DNA of 64,000 bases from Candidatus Dependentiae bacterium (GTDB taxonomy: Bacteria; Babelota; Babeliae; Babelales; Vermiphilaceae): positions 36,261 to 100,260 of the forward strand of contig JBBDMI010000010.1 in the NCBI GenBank assembly GCA_040878395.1, in the 5' to 3' direction. Both the position numbers and the translations under genes were made by a program. Positions 52,743 through 62,839 of the stretch are shown here, piece by piece. Position 1 is the first letter of the stretch. The number at the start of each line of letters is the position of its first letter. Below the pieces are notes generated by a model, which ran no database searches, had not been told where the DNA came from, and was given only the letters and a program-made list of their open reading frames with translations.

Positions 52743-54716
52743 ATGTTAAAAAAAAATCTGTTATATATCATTTTCCTAGGTAATATCAGTTGCACTTTTG
52801 CACAAACATCACTCAACAATGTTGGTTTCAAAACCCAGCAACTCTATGATTTACAATCTGTTGCTGAAAAAATAAACCGTTTAAAACCGTTAGGAAATTA
52901 TCGCGTTGCAATTCCGCCATTTGTAACATTAAGATCTATTGATGTTGAACATTTTCTAGCCGGCATTCCTTCGGGGATAGAAGAAAAACGTGGGCGTAAA
53001 AAATATAAACTATCGATGCTTGATTATATAAAAAAATTATGGGCAAATGTTGTACTGGAAACTCGTGCATATAAAGAAATTACCCTAAAAGCTCGAGAAG
53101 ATCTCATCGCCATACGTGCCGCAATTCAAACAGCATTTCAACATGATATTGCAAGCGGCAAAATAGATAGCGCTATTCAATCTTTTTTAGAGCGCAGTCA
53201 ACGACAAAAAAATAATTTAATCGTCAGAAGCTCCACAAAGCAACCTCTGTTTGGTGCAAAAAGTGTCTATCCTATTGCAGCACGCAATATTAATGCCGGT
53301 ATCGCACAAGTTCTCATATCATATTTCAATGAAGATACGATTGCCCAAATGATGTCATACAGATTATTAGACAATACATTACATCTTGAAGTTATTTTAC
53401 AATCAATGATCATGGAGGACACCAATGCAAATGGCCTTGTAGTGTCCGGAGTCAGTTGTTCATATGACAATACAAGCAATATCCCTCACATTGTTTCTAT
53501 CGAAAGTGCCTTTGGTCATAGCCAAGGAATAAAAGATGCTTCAGTAGCTCTTGATAGATTTTATGTCCATGACGATATGGTGTATCCGGTTATTGCAAAA
53601 AAAATAAATCGTTTAATTCCCGATTTTGACATGATGCATGCACGCATGGTCCCAAATACTCATAACCTTCAAGAAAAACCTACTCTTGATGTACAAGCTG
53701 CAAAAGAGATTGCACGTGCAGCACAACTACTTGAAGAACTTTATGACAATTCGGTTTGTGTTCATTTTATAAAACGTGATAACACTATTTATTTAGTGAA
53801 AATCCAAATCCCTGAACTGGAGCAAGCTGCATTACCCAGCTCATTTGACCAACTGTATACAAAAAAACTAAAAAATGAACATACTGTTGCCATTACACCT
53901 GTTTTGCCATTTCATGAACTGATTGTAGTAAAAAAAAGAAAAAAAATAATTCTGGCTCCTCATGCACGTAAGTTTTTAGAACTTCTTGAAAAACGTGAGG
54001 ATAAAGATGAAATAGTTCTCGGCATACTAAAAGAACGCCCGGCAACATGGTCAAAAGAGGTAGAACTTTTAGCTCTTACAAAAAAACCGATCATTTGGAG
54101 CTCTGACTTTGAAACACTGCGCATGTGGATCGATCAAAATAGTTGGCCACTGGTATTTGATATACAACAAAAAATTGCTTTTCCTTTTAAACGCTGTCGC
54201 GGCTTTTGTACTTTATTTCAAGCAATTGAAACCGGCATCAAAACTCATCCTGTTGCCGAACAAGTTTCTACATTACCAACATTTTTTCCTGAAATTAATA
54301 ATGTCGAGCGAGAAGCTTTAAAGCCTGATGAATTTTTTAGCGGTGTACCATTTGAACATTTATTCGATTTACTCAAATTCGGATCATTAGAAACAGCAAC
54401 GCAAGCATTAAAAACAGCATTATTTCGTTTAAATAATATTATTGTACATGGCCAAATCACAAAAAAAGAATGTGAATTAAATGAGCAACCATTTGAAGAT
54501 GCACAATTAATTCAAAAACAGCAGCTGTATCAATATATCGAACGAGTTGCATATCAACTCCTCAAACAACTACAACAATGGGATCGTTCAAACAAAAAAC
54601 CAGCTGATGATCTTGAAAAAATATTCTTAATTAATATGTTGCATGCATTGATTGATCAACAACCTAATGAACAAATAGTACAAAATAGTTCATTTAATGA
54701 GGCGAATAAACAATAA
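52743..54716 (+). CDS. Exported pyruvate-phosphate-dikinase/PEP-synthase-like protein, degenerate
   Basis: 657 residues. Signal peptide at 1-20 (CTFA|Q). Residues about 30-370 follow the PPDK N-terminal nucleotide-binding domain: LIVRSS at 159-164, LEVILQSMIMEDTNANGLV at about 215-233 (normally VQ-MV...GV), and VALDRFYVHDD near 267 (normally V-PD-Y-V). The later part resembles the swivelling phosphohistidine domain in layout, but I do not find the catalytic T-H-x-A motif, and the PEP-binding barrel is missing. Probably not a working dikinase; possibly nucleotide-binding outside the cytoplasm. Convergent with the amidohydrolase gene. Confidence 0.6.
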   Translation: MLKKNLLYIIFLGNISCTFAQTSLNNVGFKTQQLYDLQSVAEKINRLKPLGNYRVAIPPFVTLRSIDVEHFLAGIPSGIEEKRGRKKYKLSMLDYIKKLWANVVLETRAYKEITLKAREDLIAIRAAIQTAFQHDIASGKIDSAIQSFLERSQRQKNNLIVRSSTKQPLFGAKSVYPIAARNINAGIAQVLISYFNEDTIAQMMSYRLLDNTLHLEVILQSMIMEDTNANGLVVSGVSCSYDNTSNIPHIVSIESAFGHSQGIKDASVALDRFYVHDDMVYPVIAKKINRLIPDFDMMHARMVPNTHNLQEKPTLDVQAAKEIARAAQLLEELYDNSVCVHFIKRDNTIYLVKIQIPELEQAALPSSFDQLYTKKLKNEHTVAITPVLPFHELIVVKKRKKIILAPHARKFLELLEKREDKDEIVLGILKERPATWSKEVELLALTKKPIIWSSDFETLRMWIDQNSWPLVFDIQQKIAFPFKRCRGFCTLFQAIETGIKTHPVAEQVSTLPTFFPEINNVEREALKPDEFFSGVPFEHLFDLLKFGSLETATQALKTALFRLNNIIVHGQITKKECELNEQPFEDAQLIQKQQLYQYIERVAYQLLKQLQQWDRSNKKPADDLEKIFLINMLHALIDQQPNEQIVQNSSFNEANKQ

Positions 54717-54725
54717 AAACTTTAT

Positions 54726-56489
54726 TCATAATGAAAATTGATATTGCTGTAAAAGTTTTTTGCATGCATTGTTCAATCTCAAATAGCGCCAACTGCCAGG
54801 GACATGAACAGGAAAAACTTTGCCTCCCAAAACGGTTGCTTTCACTTTAATATCTTTAATTGTTTTCTTGTTAACCTCTAGTGGATTTTTATCCAGAATG
54901 GTAAAATCAGCATATTTTCCGATTTCTATACTGCCAAGAACATTATCTTTATGCAACAAATATGCTGCATCTAATGTTACTGCTTTAAGCGCTTCATACA
55001 CACTGATACATTGATGTTTTCCCAAAACATTTCCTGAAGCCGAAATACGATTAGTCGCAACCCACATAGAAAATAATGGATCAACCGGTGTCACTGATGC
55101 ATCTGAATGCACGCTAAATCGCACACCATGACGTAATGCCGATTGCAATGGGTTTAAATTTTGAGCACGTGTTAACCCTAAATTTTTAATATGCGTATCA
55201 CCCCAATAATATATATGGTTAATAAAAAAATTTGATACCACCCCCAATGCTGCCATACGTTCAAGCTGATTTTCAGTAGCCATTTGTGTATGCTCAAAAC
55301 TATGACGATGATCAAAACGCGGATATATATCTAGAACATATTTAGATGCTTGCAATGCTTGCTCTATCGCTTGACTACCATTCACATGCACCGCCACACG
55401 CAACCCTGCCTCATGAAACATAAGCCATTGCTTTTTAAGCTCTTCAATAGAAATATTTTCCATACCATTACATCCGCAGTGATGATAAAATGGCCATTGT
55501 AAATGAGCGGTATGACATTGCAACGAACCATCTGTTAGAAACTTAACTGCATCAACTGAAAGCTTAGCTGTATCTTTTTTGCGCAACTCTTGTATATAAT
55601 CAAGTCCCTTGTTAAGAACTAAACCATTGATAGGAAACAACACTACACGTTGTGGAAAATCCGATTTTGGCACTTCATGTTGGTATGCTTCCAACCCATG
55701 AGTCAAAAACGCAAGACCGCACGCAGCATCTACCATTGTAGTAACACCAACGCGGTGCGCTAATCGTGAAGCCGCTCGCGTAATATTACACATATCTTTA
55801 ATAGTTATTTCTGGCAAATGTGCAAGAGCTAATCTCATAGCTTGTAATTCAAGCAATTCACCCGTAAATTTACCTTCAAACAAACTCACGCCAGGAATTT
55901 CTGTATCCGTATCTATACCAATTTCTTCAAGAACTGCGCTATTCACATAAAGTGCATGCATATTTGCATTTTCAACCATAACCTTATAATGTCGTGAAAT
56001 CGGATCTAACTCATCAACAACTAATGGTTCATGACCATAAAACTCTGATTGATAACCCCAAGCTATAATCCATCCATTTTTATCTCTTTTCTGTTCAACT
56101 GCTTTTGCAATGCGCTCAAGAACCTGTTGTTTTGTTTTACAACCTACAATCAAGTTCCCATTTGGATCATGACGATCATAGTAGCCAACGTAGAGATACT
56201 GCCACAAGAAACCTGTCACCTGTGGATGCATATGCGCTTCAATAAAGCCTGGAACTATAATATTTTTCTCAAAACGTTGGTCAACTACGTAATCGGTTAA
56301 TTCTGATATAATTCGTGAAAACATCCCTACATCAAAAATTTTACCATCTTTTACCGCAACCGCATTCGCTTCAGGTTGCGTAGAATTCATAGTTATAATT
56401 TTTTTTGCCGGATAAACAACTATTGAATCTGCAAAAACAGAAAAAAACAGACATAAAGCGCACTTTATATATTTTGCATTAAACAACAT
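54726..56489 (-). CDS. Exported amidohydrolase (YtcJ-like metal-dependent hydrolase)
   Basis: 587 residues from the ATG at 56489. AGAGG lies seven bases upstream and the first 20 residues form a signal peptide (MLFNAKYIKCALCLFFSVFA); an ATG at 56549 is less likely. The metal sites of the family are present: FIEAHMHP, HVNGSQA, HRHSFEHTQ and HSDASVTPVDP, and the C-terminal KYADFTILDKNP. Members hydrolyse amides or related bonds; substrate unknown. Paralogue of the gene at 59637-61349. Confidence 0.85.
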   Translation of the reverse strand: MLFNAKYIKCALCLFFSVFADSIVVYPAKKIITMNSTQPEANAVAVKDGKIFDVGMFSRIISELTDYVVDQRFEKNIIVPGFIEAHMHPQVTGFLWQYLYVGYYDRHDPNGNLIVGCKTKQQVLERIAKAVEQKRDKNGWIIAWGYQSEFYGHEPLVVDELDPISRHYKVMVENANMHALYVNSAVLEEIGIDTDTEIPGVSLFEGKFTGELLELQAMRLALAHLPEITIKDMCNITRAASRLAHRVGVTTMVDAACGLAFLTHGLEAYQHEVPKSDFPQRVVLFPINGLVLNKGLDYIQELRKKDTAKLSVDAVKFLTDGSLQCHTAHLQWPFYHHCGCNGMENISIEELKKQWLMFHEAGLRVAVHVNGSQAIEQALQASKYVLDIYPRFDHRHSFEHTQMATENQLERMAALGVVSNFFINHIYYWGDTHIKNLGLTRAQNLNPLQSALRHGVRFSVHSDASVTPVDPLFSMWVATNRISASGNVLGKHQCISVYEALKAVTLDAAYLLHKDNVLGSIEIGKYADFTILDKNPLEVNKKTIKDIKVKATVLGGKVFPVHVPGSWRYLRLNNACKKLLQQYQFSL

Positions 56490-56708
56490 TATAGAGCCTC
56501 TTATTTTGCTAAAATTTTGAACAATTACCTGCCCTTTATCAATTAACACATTACTTTAATCAAAGCCTAGAATAAGATAAAAAGAGATAAAACTTACAAA
56601 TTAGAGTAATTTCAATCAATCTGATTAAAATTAACTTTACAATTTGAAATAAATCGTGTTATTATATAATATAATAAGGGGAAATATTCTATAAGAGGAA
56701 CAAATAAT

Positions 56709-57233
56709 ATGAAACGACTAATTATACTATCGTTAGCTTTTTTTAGCTGGATCTTTATTGATGCGAGCGATATTCTACAAAAAGTGATTGAAGATAAAGA
56801 AAATTCCATCACTCTTATTAATAAAACTAAGAGCCCAATTTTATATGCACCTACATATACAAACAGTACACATGCAAACCGTCAATTAAGTGCAGACAAA
56901 GAAGCACAGATAAAACTGACCAACAAACAATATAAAAAAGTTGCCCCTTTCTCAAAAATTTGGATTGGGTCTGGAGATATTTTTTATGCTCTTGATATAA
57001 ATGATTATATTAAAAGCGCTCTCCATCTCAAAAAAACTCCCAATGTTCAAATCTTGGTAGCAAATCGAGACAACACTCCATGGATAAATTTTTTCATCAC
57101 AATGGATGGAGCACCTATGCGCTCTGCATGGGAGTATGTTATAACTAAGCCCGAAAATGATCCTCAAGAATATTCTGAAAAGGTAAAGGCTAAAACAGAA
57201 GCCCTTATGCATAGACTTTATCCAAAACTATAG
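56709..57233 (+). CDS. Exported protein of unknown function
   Basis: 174 residues with a signal peptide (MKRLIILSLAFFSWIFIDAS). The mature part has strands (SITLINKTKSPILYAP; KIWIGSGDIFYALDI) and a C-terminal helix (EKVKAKTEALMHRL). AAGAGGAA precedes the start. No family recognised. It lies between an exported amidohydrolase and exported RecJ. Confidence 0.6.
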   Translation: MKRLIILSLAFFSWIFIDASDILQKVIEDKENSITLINKTKSPILYAPTYTNSTHANRQLSADKEAQIKLTNKQYKKVAPFSKIWIGSGDIFYALDINDYIKSALHLKKTPNVQILVANRDNTPWINFFITMDGAPMRSAWEYVITKPENDPQEYSEKVKAKTEALMHRLYPKL

Positions 57234-57255
57234 AATCAACAAAACCAATCTATTA

Positions 57256-57288
57256 ATAAAAAGGACCTAAAGAGGCTATCTTTAGATC
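57256..57288 (-). terminator. Intrinsic terminator of the recJ-like gene
   Basis: On the minus strand GGATCTAAAGA pairs with TCTTTAGGTCC (one wobble) around a five-base loop and is followed by TTTTTATT. Confidence 0.7.
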
Positions 57289-57340
57289 CAAAAGATTTGT
57301 TTAATAACAAAACAATGATTAATACTTAATGTTAAAAACC

Positions 57341-59383
57341 TTAAGCAGTTATTTTTTCTATATCAACACCATTAATCTCTATGCTTCGCTTCCCTTTCCA
57401 ATGATTATCATCCGGATATCCAATTAACTTAAATGACTGTTTTTTTTCATGCAACTCTTTTAATCGATAAAACATTTCAGGTCGAAAGAAAAACTTAACA
57501 TTCCGTGTTTGCCCATCTGCTTGCAATTCACATTTAACATGACCACCGCCAAACCCTAACCATTCCGGTTTTTTGGCAACAGTGACATCTTTAAAAAGTA
57601 AAGTAGGTTGAAAATTATGGTTTCCAAATGGTTCAAGATGACGATAATCCTCAATCAATGTCGGATTTAATTCTGCTAATGTAGCAACCGCATCGACAAC
57701 ATGGCGACTTATCTTATGTTCTTTTTGAACACTGCGTTCGAAAATTGCAGCCAAACGTGTTTTGAATTCAGGAAGATTTTCCTTTTTTAAACTTAAACCG
57801 GCTGCACATACATGTCCACCAAACCCAAGCAACAGATCCTTGCATTGATTAAGCGCTTCAAACATATTAAATCGATTAATCGATCTACCAGAACCTTTAC
57901 AAATGACTTGTCCGTCAGGTAACGTAATTTCTTGAAACAAGATGGTGGGTTTATACCATTTTTCAACCACTTTTGATGCTACTAATCCATTTACTCCCGG
58001 ATGAAAAGCTGGATCTGACACGACAATAACCGGATCATTACGCAAACTTATTTCACGCTTATTCACTTTATCTTTAATCGCCTTAAACATTAAACTTTGA
58101 ATTTTTTTTCGATTTTGATTGAACTGCTTTAAAGTCACACCTATTGTTCCCACCTCTTCATCTAACAAAAAATTCACCCCTAAATTAGCATCACTTAATC
58201 TTCCTAAAGCATTCAGCTGTGGCGTAATATTAAATGCAATATCTATTGAACCTAAGCGAGGTTTTTCTAACCCTGCATTTGCACGTAATTTCGCTAGTGC
58301 AGGACTTGGTCCATGCTCACTCACTAGATTTAAGCCATGACGTACCCAAAACCGATTTTCATCTTTTAGCTCAACAACATCTGCAATGGTACCCAACATC
58401 ATCATTTCATATGCTTTTGGTGGCAGCGGTTGATCAATCTGTTCATATAACAACCTCATCAATTTAAAGGCAACGCCAACGCCTGCAAGAGCTTTATTTG
58501 GATACTGACAACCAGGTTGATTTGGATTAACAATAGTAAAAGCCTCAGGAACACCTCCATGAGCAAGATGATGATCAGTAATAATTAAATCAATGCCCAA
58601 CTCTTTTGCCTTCTTTGCCGGTTCAAATGCAGTGATGCCATTATCTACCGTAATGACCACTTTATATCCCGCTTGGGCAGCTTTTTCAATAGTATCACTT
58701 TTTAAACCATAACCATCTTTTACTCGATGTGGAATATGCCAATCTATCTGCGCACCCAATGGCTTCAGACAACTTACTAATAATGCACTGGAAGTCATAC
58801 CATCAACATCGTAATCTCCACAAATCAATATCTGCTCTTTATTGTTTATTGCAACTTTAATACGATCAATAGCCGTTGTGGCATTTAATAATAATGAAGG
58901 ATGCGGAATTACTTGCTCATATGGAAGTCGCACATATTTTTCAATAAGCTCTTGAGTATTATAACCACGTGTAAGTAATGTTTGCGCAACCGGTGCGCAC
59001 ACATTCCACTTTTGCATAATGGCGGCAAGTCGAGTTGCGTCAGTTACAGGTAATTCCCATTTATGACGCAAACCTTGAATAAGATTCGATGTTGATTGCG
59101 CCTGCATCGGAGCAGCTGATGGCGCTTTTTGTTTTTGTGTAAAGTACTTTAATTTTTCAACATCTGCCTGTAATGACGCAACACTGCCTTGTGAAGAAGC
59201 TATGCCCAATCGTTGAGATAAACTCATCGAACGAACTGCAGACGATGATGATAGTGCAGAGCGTACTATTGGCGATTGAACAACGGGAGTAACGCAAACA
59301 GCTTTTTTCGTTATCTTCTTTTTTCCCCCATACAAGAAAAAAGGCATTAAACTTATTAATATTATTTTTTTATAACATTTCAT
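57341..59383 (-). CDS. recJ: RecJ single-strand DNA exonuclease with an N-terminal export signal
   Basis: 680 residues against about 560-580 in typical RecJ. DYDVDG is at 190-195, the DHH motif at 270-272 (IITDHH), VTVDNGI between them, GRLSDANLG later, and the DHHA1-type GGHVCAAG motif near 540. The extra 100 residues at the front begin MKCYKKIILISLMPFFLYGG, a basic start and a hydrophobic core like a signal peptide, then a Ser-rich low-complexity stretch. RecJ normally works in cytosolic repair. I infer export or membrane anchoring, possibly for degrading external nucleic acid. Confidence 0.85.
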   Translation of the reverse strand: MKCYKKIILISLMPFFLYGGKKKITKKAVCVTPVVQSPIVRSALSSSSAVRSMSLSQRLGIASSQGSVASLQADVEKLKYFTQKQKAPSAAPMQAQSTSNLIQGLRHKWELPVTDATRLAAIMQKWNVCAPVAQTLLTRGYNTQELIEKYVRLPYEQVIPHPSLLLNATTAIDRIKVAINNKEQILICGDYDVDGMTSSALLVSCLKPLGAQIDWHIPHRVKDGYGLKSDTIEKAAQAGYKVVITVDNGITAFEPAKKAKELGIDLIITDHHLAHGGVPEAFTIVNPNQPGCQYPNKALAGVGVAFKLMRLLYEQIDQPLPPKAYEMMMLGTIADVVELKDENRFWVRHGLNLVSEHGPSPALAKLRANAGLEKPRLGSIDIAFNITPQLNALGRLSDANLGVNFLLDEEVGTIGVTLKQFNQNRKKIQSLMFKAIKDKVNKREISLRNDPVIVVSDPAFHPGVNGLVASKVVEKWYKPTILFQEITLPDGQVICKGSGRSINRFNMFEALNQCKDLLLGFGGHVCAAGLSLKKENLPEFKTRLAAIFERSVQKEHKISRHVVDAVATLAELNPTLIEDYRHLEPFGNHNFQPTLLFKDVTVAKKPEWLGFGGGHVKCELQADGQTRNVKFFFRPEMFYRLKELHEKKQSFKLIGYPDDNHWKGKRSIEINGVDIEKITA

Positions 59384-59636
59384 TGATCTCTCCTACAGAA
59401 AACAGATTTATATTTTCTATATTTACATTTTGTATCTCAACATACGTACAGCTATCTTGCCTTCATCATCTTTATACTGGAAACAAAAATGCAATCTTTT
59501 TATCAAATAGATACTAAGTGCAAATAATCTACATATTTGACTGTAATTTTATAAAATAATAACTTTAAATAATTCATCATGAACTTTATAAAAACAGCTG
59601 GCGTCACTTATAACGTTTTTTATAAATTGCCCTATA

Positions 59637-61349
59637 TCATTTAACCAAAAATATCCTACCGCCTAAAACCGTTGCTTTCACTTTTACTTTTGGAATAGCA
59701 TCAACATCTATCGCAAGTGGATCTTTATCAAGAATGGCAAAATCAGCCATTTTACCTACTTCAATGGACCCTTTTTTATCATCTTGAAATAATAAATATG
59801 CCGCATCTAACGTTACTGCTTTAAGCGCGTCATATACTGAAATACGTTGCTCAGGCCCCAACACTTTGCCGCTCATTGTTTTACGCGTAACTGCAATCCA
59901 AACTGTCTTGAGCGGATCAACCGGTGTTACTGAAGCATCTGAATGAAAGCTGAATTTCACTCCATGGCGTAATGCAGATTTTGCAGGATCAATGCGACGA
60001 GAGCGCTCATAACCAAGAATATGATCGGTATATAAGTCACCCCAGTAGTACACATGATTAACAAACAGATTTGTTACAATGCCAAACGTTTTCATTCGCA
60101 TGAGCTGATTCTCGGTTACCATTTGATTATGCTCTAAACGATGCCTATGATCCAAACGTGGCACGGCAGTTAATGCATATTTTATTGCTTGTATGGCATC
60201 CTCTGTTGCTTGATTACCATTTGTATGAATCGCGACTTGATAACCGGCTTTATGTATCATAAGAACATCCGGTTTTAGTTCATTCAAGCTCATATTTGCA
60301 ATACCATTTTTACCATTCAAGTAATATGGCCACTGTAAGTTTGCAGTAAATCCCTGAACTGAACCATCAATTAAAAATTTAACCGGACCACACGCAAGCA
60401 TCTCATTATTTTGCGCGTGTAATTGCTCAAGATATGAAATGCCACCTTTTTCTTTGACCGCATCGATTTCAGGAAATACCACTACCCGCACAGGAAAATC
60501 AGATTTTGCTGTTTCATTTTGATACGCTTTATATGCTGCAGGAATATAACCAAGAGCAGCATCAGCCATAGTAGTTACCCCTACACGATGCGCTAATTGT
60601 GCAGCATTACGTGTAATCCGCTCTAATACATTAAGATTTGAATGAGGCAAATAAGGCAATAAGCGCTTCAATGCTTTAATTTCTTTGAGCACACCGGTTA
60701 ATTTTCCATTTTTTACCTCCACACCGGTAATATTCATTTCAGGCGTTACGCCCATTTTTTTAAGCACGTTACTATTAACGTAATATAAATGCATACTCGC
60801 ATTTTCTACCATGACATCAAATTGTGCAGAAATTGGATCTAAATCATCAATAGTTAATGGACTGTTATCAAAAAATTCCGGTTGGTATCCCCATGCAAAA
60901 ACCCATCCATCTTTCACACCATTTTTTTTCTTTCGCTCTACTGCATCTTTTATTTTATCTAATGCTTCTTGTTTTGTTTTTAATCCTTTAATGGGAGTGC
61001 CATCCGGAGCATGTCTATCAAAATGCCCAACGTAAACGGCTTGCCATAACAAACCGGTAACCTGTGGATGCATATGAGCTTCAATAAAACCGGGAAGAAT
61101 AACATCATCTTTAAACCGATCATCAATTTCATATGAATGCCGCTCAAGCCATGGCCTGAGACTTTCAATTGTGCCGACACCAAGTATCTTGCCATCTTTA
61201 ACAGCCACCGCTTTTGCTTGTGGCATATCATTATTCATCGTGATAATATTTTGTGCAATAAAAACGGTAATATCCGGCTTTTCATTCGATTGAGCATCTA
61301 GCAATTTTATAAAAAACATCACAACCAAAAGCACACATCTAACATACAT
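59637..61349 (-). CDS. Exported amidohydrolase (YtcJ-like), second copy
   Basis: 570 residues. Signal peptide MYVRCVLLVVMFFIKLLDA|Q. Same architecture as 54726-56489: GFIEAHMHPQVTG, HRHRLEHNQM, FHSDASVTPVDP, KMADFAILDKDPL. AAGGA lies seven bases before the start. Both genes keep the metal ligands and look active. They are separated only by an unknown exported gene and recJ. The two copies probably arose by duplication. Confidence 0.85.
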   Translation of the reverse strand: MYVRCVLLVVMFFIKLLDAQSNEKPDITVFIAQNIITMNNDMPQAKAVAVKDGKILGVGTIESLRPWLERHSYEIDDRFKDDVILPGFIEAHMHPQVTGLLWQAVYVGHFDRHAPDGTPIKGLKTKQEALDKIKDAVERKKKNGVKDGWVFAWGYQPEFFDNSPLTIDDLDPISAQFDVMVENASMHLYYVNSNVLKKMGVTPEMNITGVEVKNGKLTGVLKEIKALKRLLPYLPHSNLNVLERITRNAAQLAHRVGVTTMADAALGYIPAAYKAYQNETAKSDFPVRVVVFPEIDAVKEKGGISYLEQLHAQNNEMLACGPVKFLIDGSVQGFTANLQWPYYLNGKNGIANMSLNELKPDVLMIHKAGYQVAIHTNGNQATEDAIQAIKYALTAVPRLDHRHRLEHNQMVTENQLMRMKTFGIVTNLFVNHVYYWGDLYTDHILGYERSRRIDPAKSALRHGVKFSFHSDASVTPVDPLKTVWIAVTRKTMSGKVLGPEQRISVYDALKAVTLDAAYLLFQDDKKGSIEVGKMADFAILDKDPLAIDVDAIPKVKVKATVLGGRIFLVK

Positions 61350-61370
61350 AATCCATTCCTTTTTTTAATA

Positions 61371-61398
61371 TTGACTTGCTTTATAAATAACGTATCTT
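61371..61398 (+). promoter_or_regulatory. Promoter of the glutamine synthetase gene
   Basis: TTGACT (61371-61376), a 16-bp spacer and TATCTT (61393-61398), followed by AAAGGAG just before the ATG at 61450. Confidence 0.5.
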
Positions 61399-61449
61399 CA
61401 TTGCGTATAGCAATCTTATTTATCACGCATCATCAAAAAGGAGAACCTG

Positions 61450-62808
61450 ATGAAAAAAATAATTCCTTATATATTTTGTTTTATAGCATGCATGTCTCAA
61501 TTACATGCAGCGGATTTGATTGTAGATGAACTAAAAAATCAAGAAGTTTATTTTGTTAATTTTTTATTTTCTGACCTGCTAGGCAATCTCAAGGAAGTTT
61601 TAATCCCGCTTGATCATGTCCAAGATGCACTAGAAAATGGCATTACTTTTGACGGTTCATCCGTTGCAGGATGCTCAAATATCAGCAAAAGCGACATGCT
61701 TTTAAAACCTGATATAAATACCATACGTATTGTTCCATGGCTACAAGGAATAAATAAAACTGCAATCATGATTTGTGATTTATATCTAAACCAACATGAA
61801 CCATTTACAGATAGCCCAAGAATTTTACTCAAAAATGTTACACAAGAAATTGCGCAACACGGTTACGCATGCAACATCGGCCCTGAATTAGAGTTCTTTA
61901 TACTCGATCAAGATAATAAACCTATTGATAATAATAACTATTTTAACGCTGAAACAAATATAAAACGTACATTGCAAAATGGATCATTAATACACATACT
62001 CAAGGCAATGGGTATTAATGTTGAAAAACTACATCATGAAGTTTCATCAGGACAACATGAGTTTTCAATTAAATATGGCGATCCGATTGCAATTGCTGAT
62101 CAAGTAACACTAGCAAAATACTCACTCAAATCTATCTCTCAAGAATATGGTCACAATGTCACCTTTATGCCTAAACCATTTGCCAATCAAAATGGGAGCG
62201 CAATGCATATTCACTTTAGCCTTTGGGATCCGATCGCTCAACAAAATGCATTTTATGATGAACAAGATACATATAAATTTTCAAAAGTTGGTAAACAATT
62301 TTTGGCAGGCGTATTGCATCACATACCATCAACAACTGCAATTTTTAATCCGACTATAAACTCTTACAAACGATTAGTTCCCGGCTATGAAGCGCCAATT
62401 TATGTCTGTTGGGGAACCAAAAATCGATCTGCCCTTATTCGTCTGCCCGAAAGTAATGAGCCTAGCAGTGTGCGTGCTGAACTACGTTGCCCTGATGTAA
62501 TGTGCAATCCTTATCTTGCATTTGCAGCATTACTCAAGTCAGGACTTGATGGCATAATCCACCAACGCATTGAACCTGCACCTGCAGAAGAAAACCTATA
62601 CACCTTAACCAAACAACAGTTAACACAACATGAAATTGCATCATTACCTGCAAGCCTACATGAAGCATTACACAACCTGCAAAACAGCTCTTTTATTCAA
62701 AAACTTTTTGGCGAGACATTAATGCAATCATTTATTGCTTTAAAAAACAAAGAACTCTATGCATATAATACGCATATTTCTGACTGGGAAAGAAAAACTT
62801 ATTTATAA
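61450..62808 (+). CDS. glnA: Exported glutamine synthetase (type I)
   Basis: 452 residues. Residues 1-20 are a signal peptide (MKKIIPYIFCFIACMSQLHA|AD), after which the ordinary type I sequence begins. TFDGSSVAG is at 66-74, GPELEFFIL near 140, the substrate loop in SSGQHEFSIKYGDP, NGSAMHIHFSL near 255, NSYKRLVPGYEAP and RAELRCPD. All catalytic regions look intact. It makes glutamine from glutamate, ammonia and ATP. Export is unusual because ATP is normally absent outside the cytoplasm. The adenylylation region seen in GSI-beta is not evident. Confidence 0.88.
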   Translation: MKKIIPYIFCFIACMSQLHAADLIVDELKNQEVYFVNFLFSDLLGNLKEVLIPLDHVQDALENGITFDGSSVAGCSNISKSDMLLKPDINTIRIVPWLQGINKTAIMICDLYLNQHEPFTDSPRILLKNVTQEIAQHGYACNIGPELEFFILDQDNKPIDNNNYFNAETNIKRTLQNGSLIHILKAMGINVEKLHHEVSSGQHEFSIKYGDPIAIADQVTLAKYSLKSISQEYGHNVTFMPKPFANQNGSAMHIHFSLWDPIAQQNAFYDEQDTYKFSKVGKQFLAGVLHHIPSTTAIFNPTINSYKRLVPGYEAPIYVCWGTKNRSALIRLPESNEPSSVRAELRCPDVMCNPYLAFAALLKSGLDGIIHQRIEPAPAEENLYTLTKQQLTQHEIASLPASLHEALHNLQNSSFIQKLFGETLMQSFIALKNKELYAYNTHISDWERKTYL

Positions 62809-62811
62809 ACT

Positions 62812-62839
62812 AAGAAAGCCCCTTAAATGGGGCTTTCTT
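62812..62839. terminator. Bidirectional terminator between glnA-like and lipoprotein genes
   Basis: AAGAAAGCCCC (62812-62822) and GGGGCTTTCTT (62829-62839) around a six-base loop, eleven perfect pairs. Confidence 0.9.
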
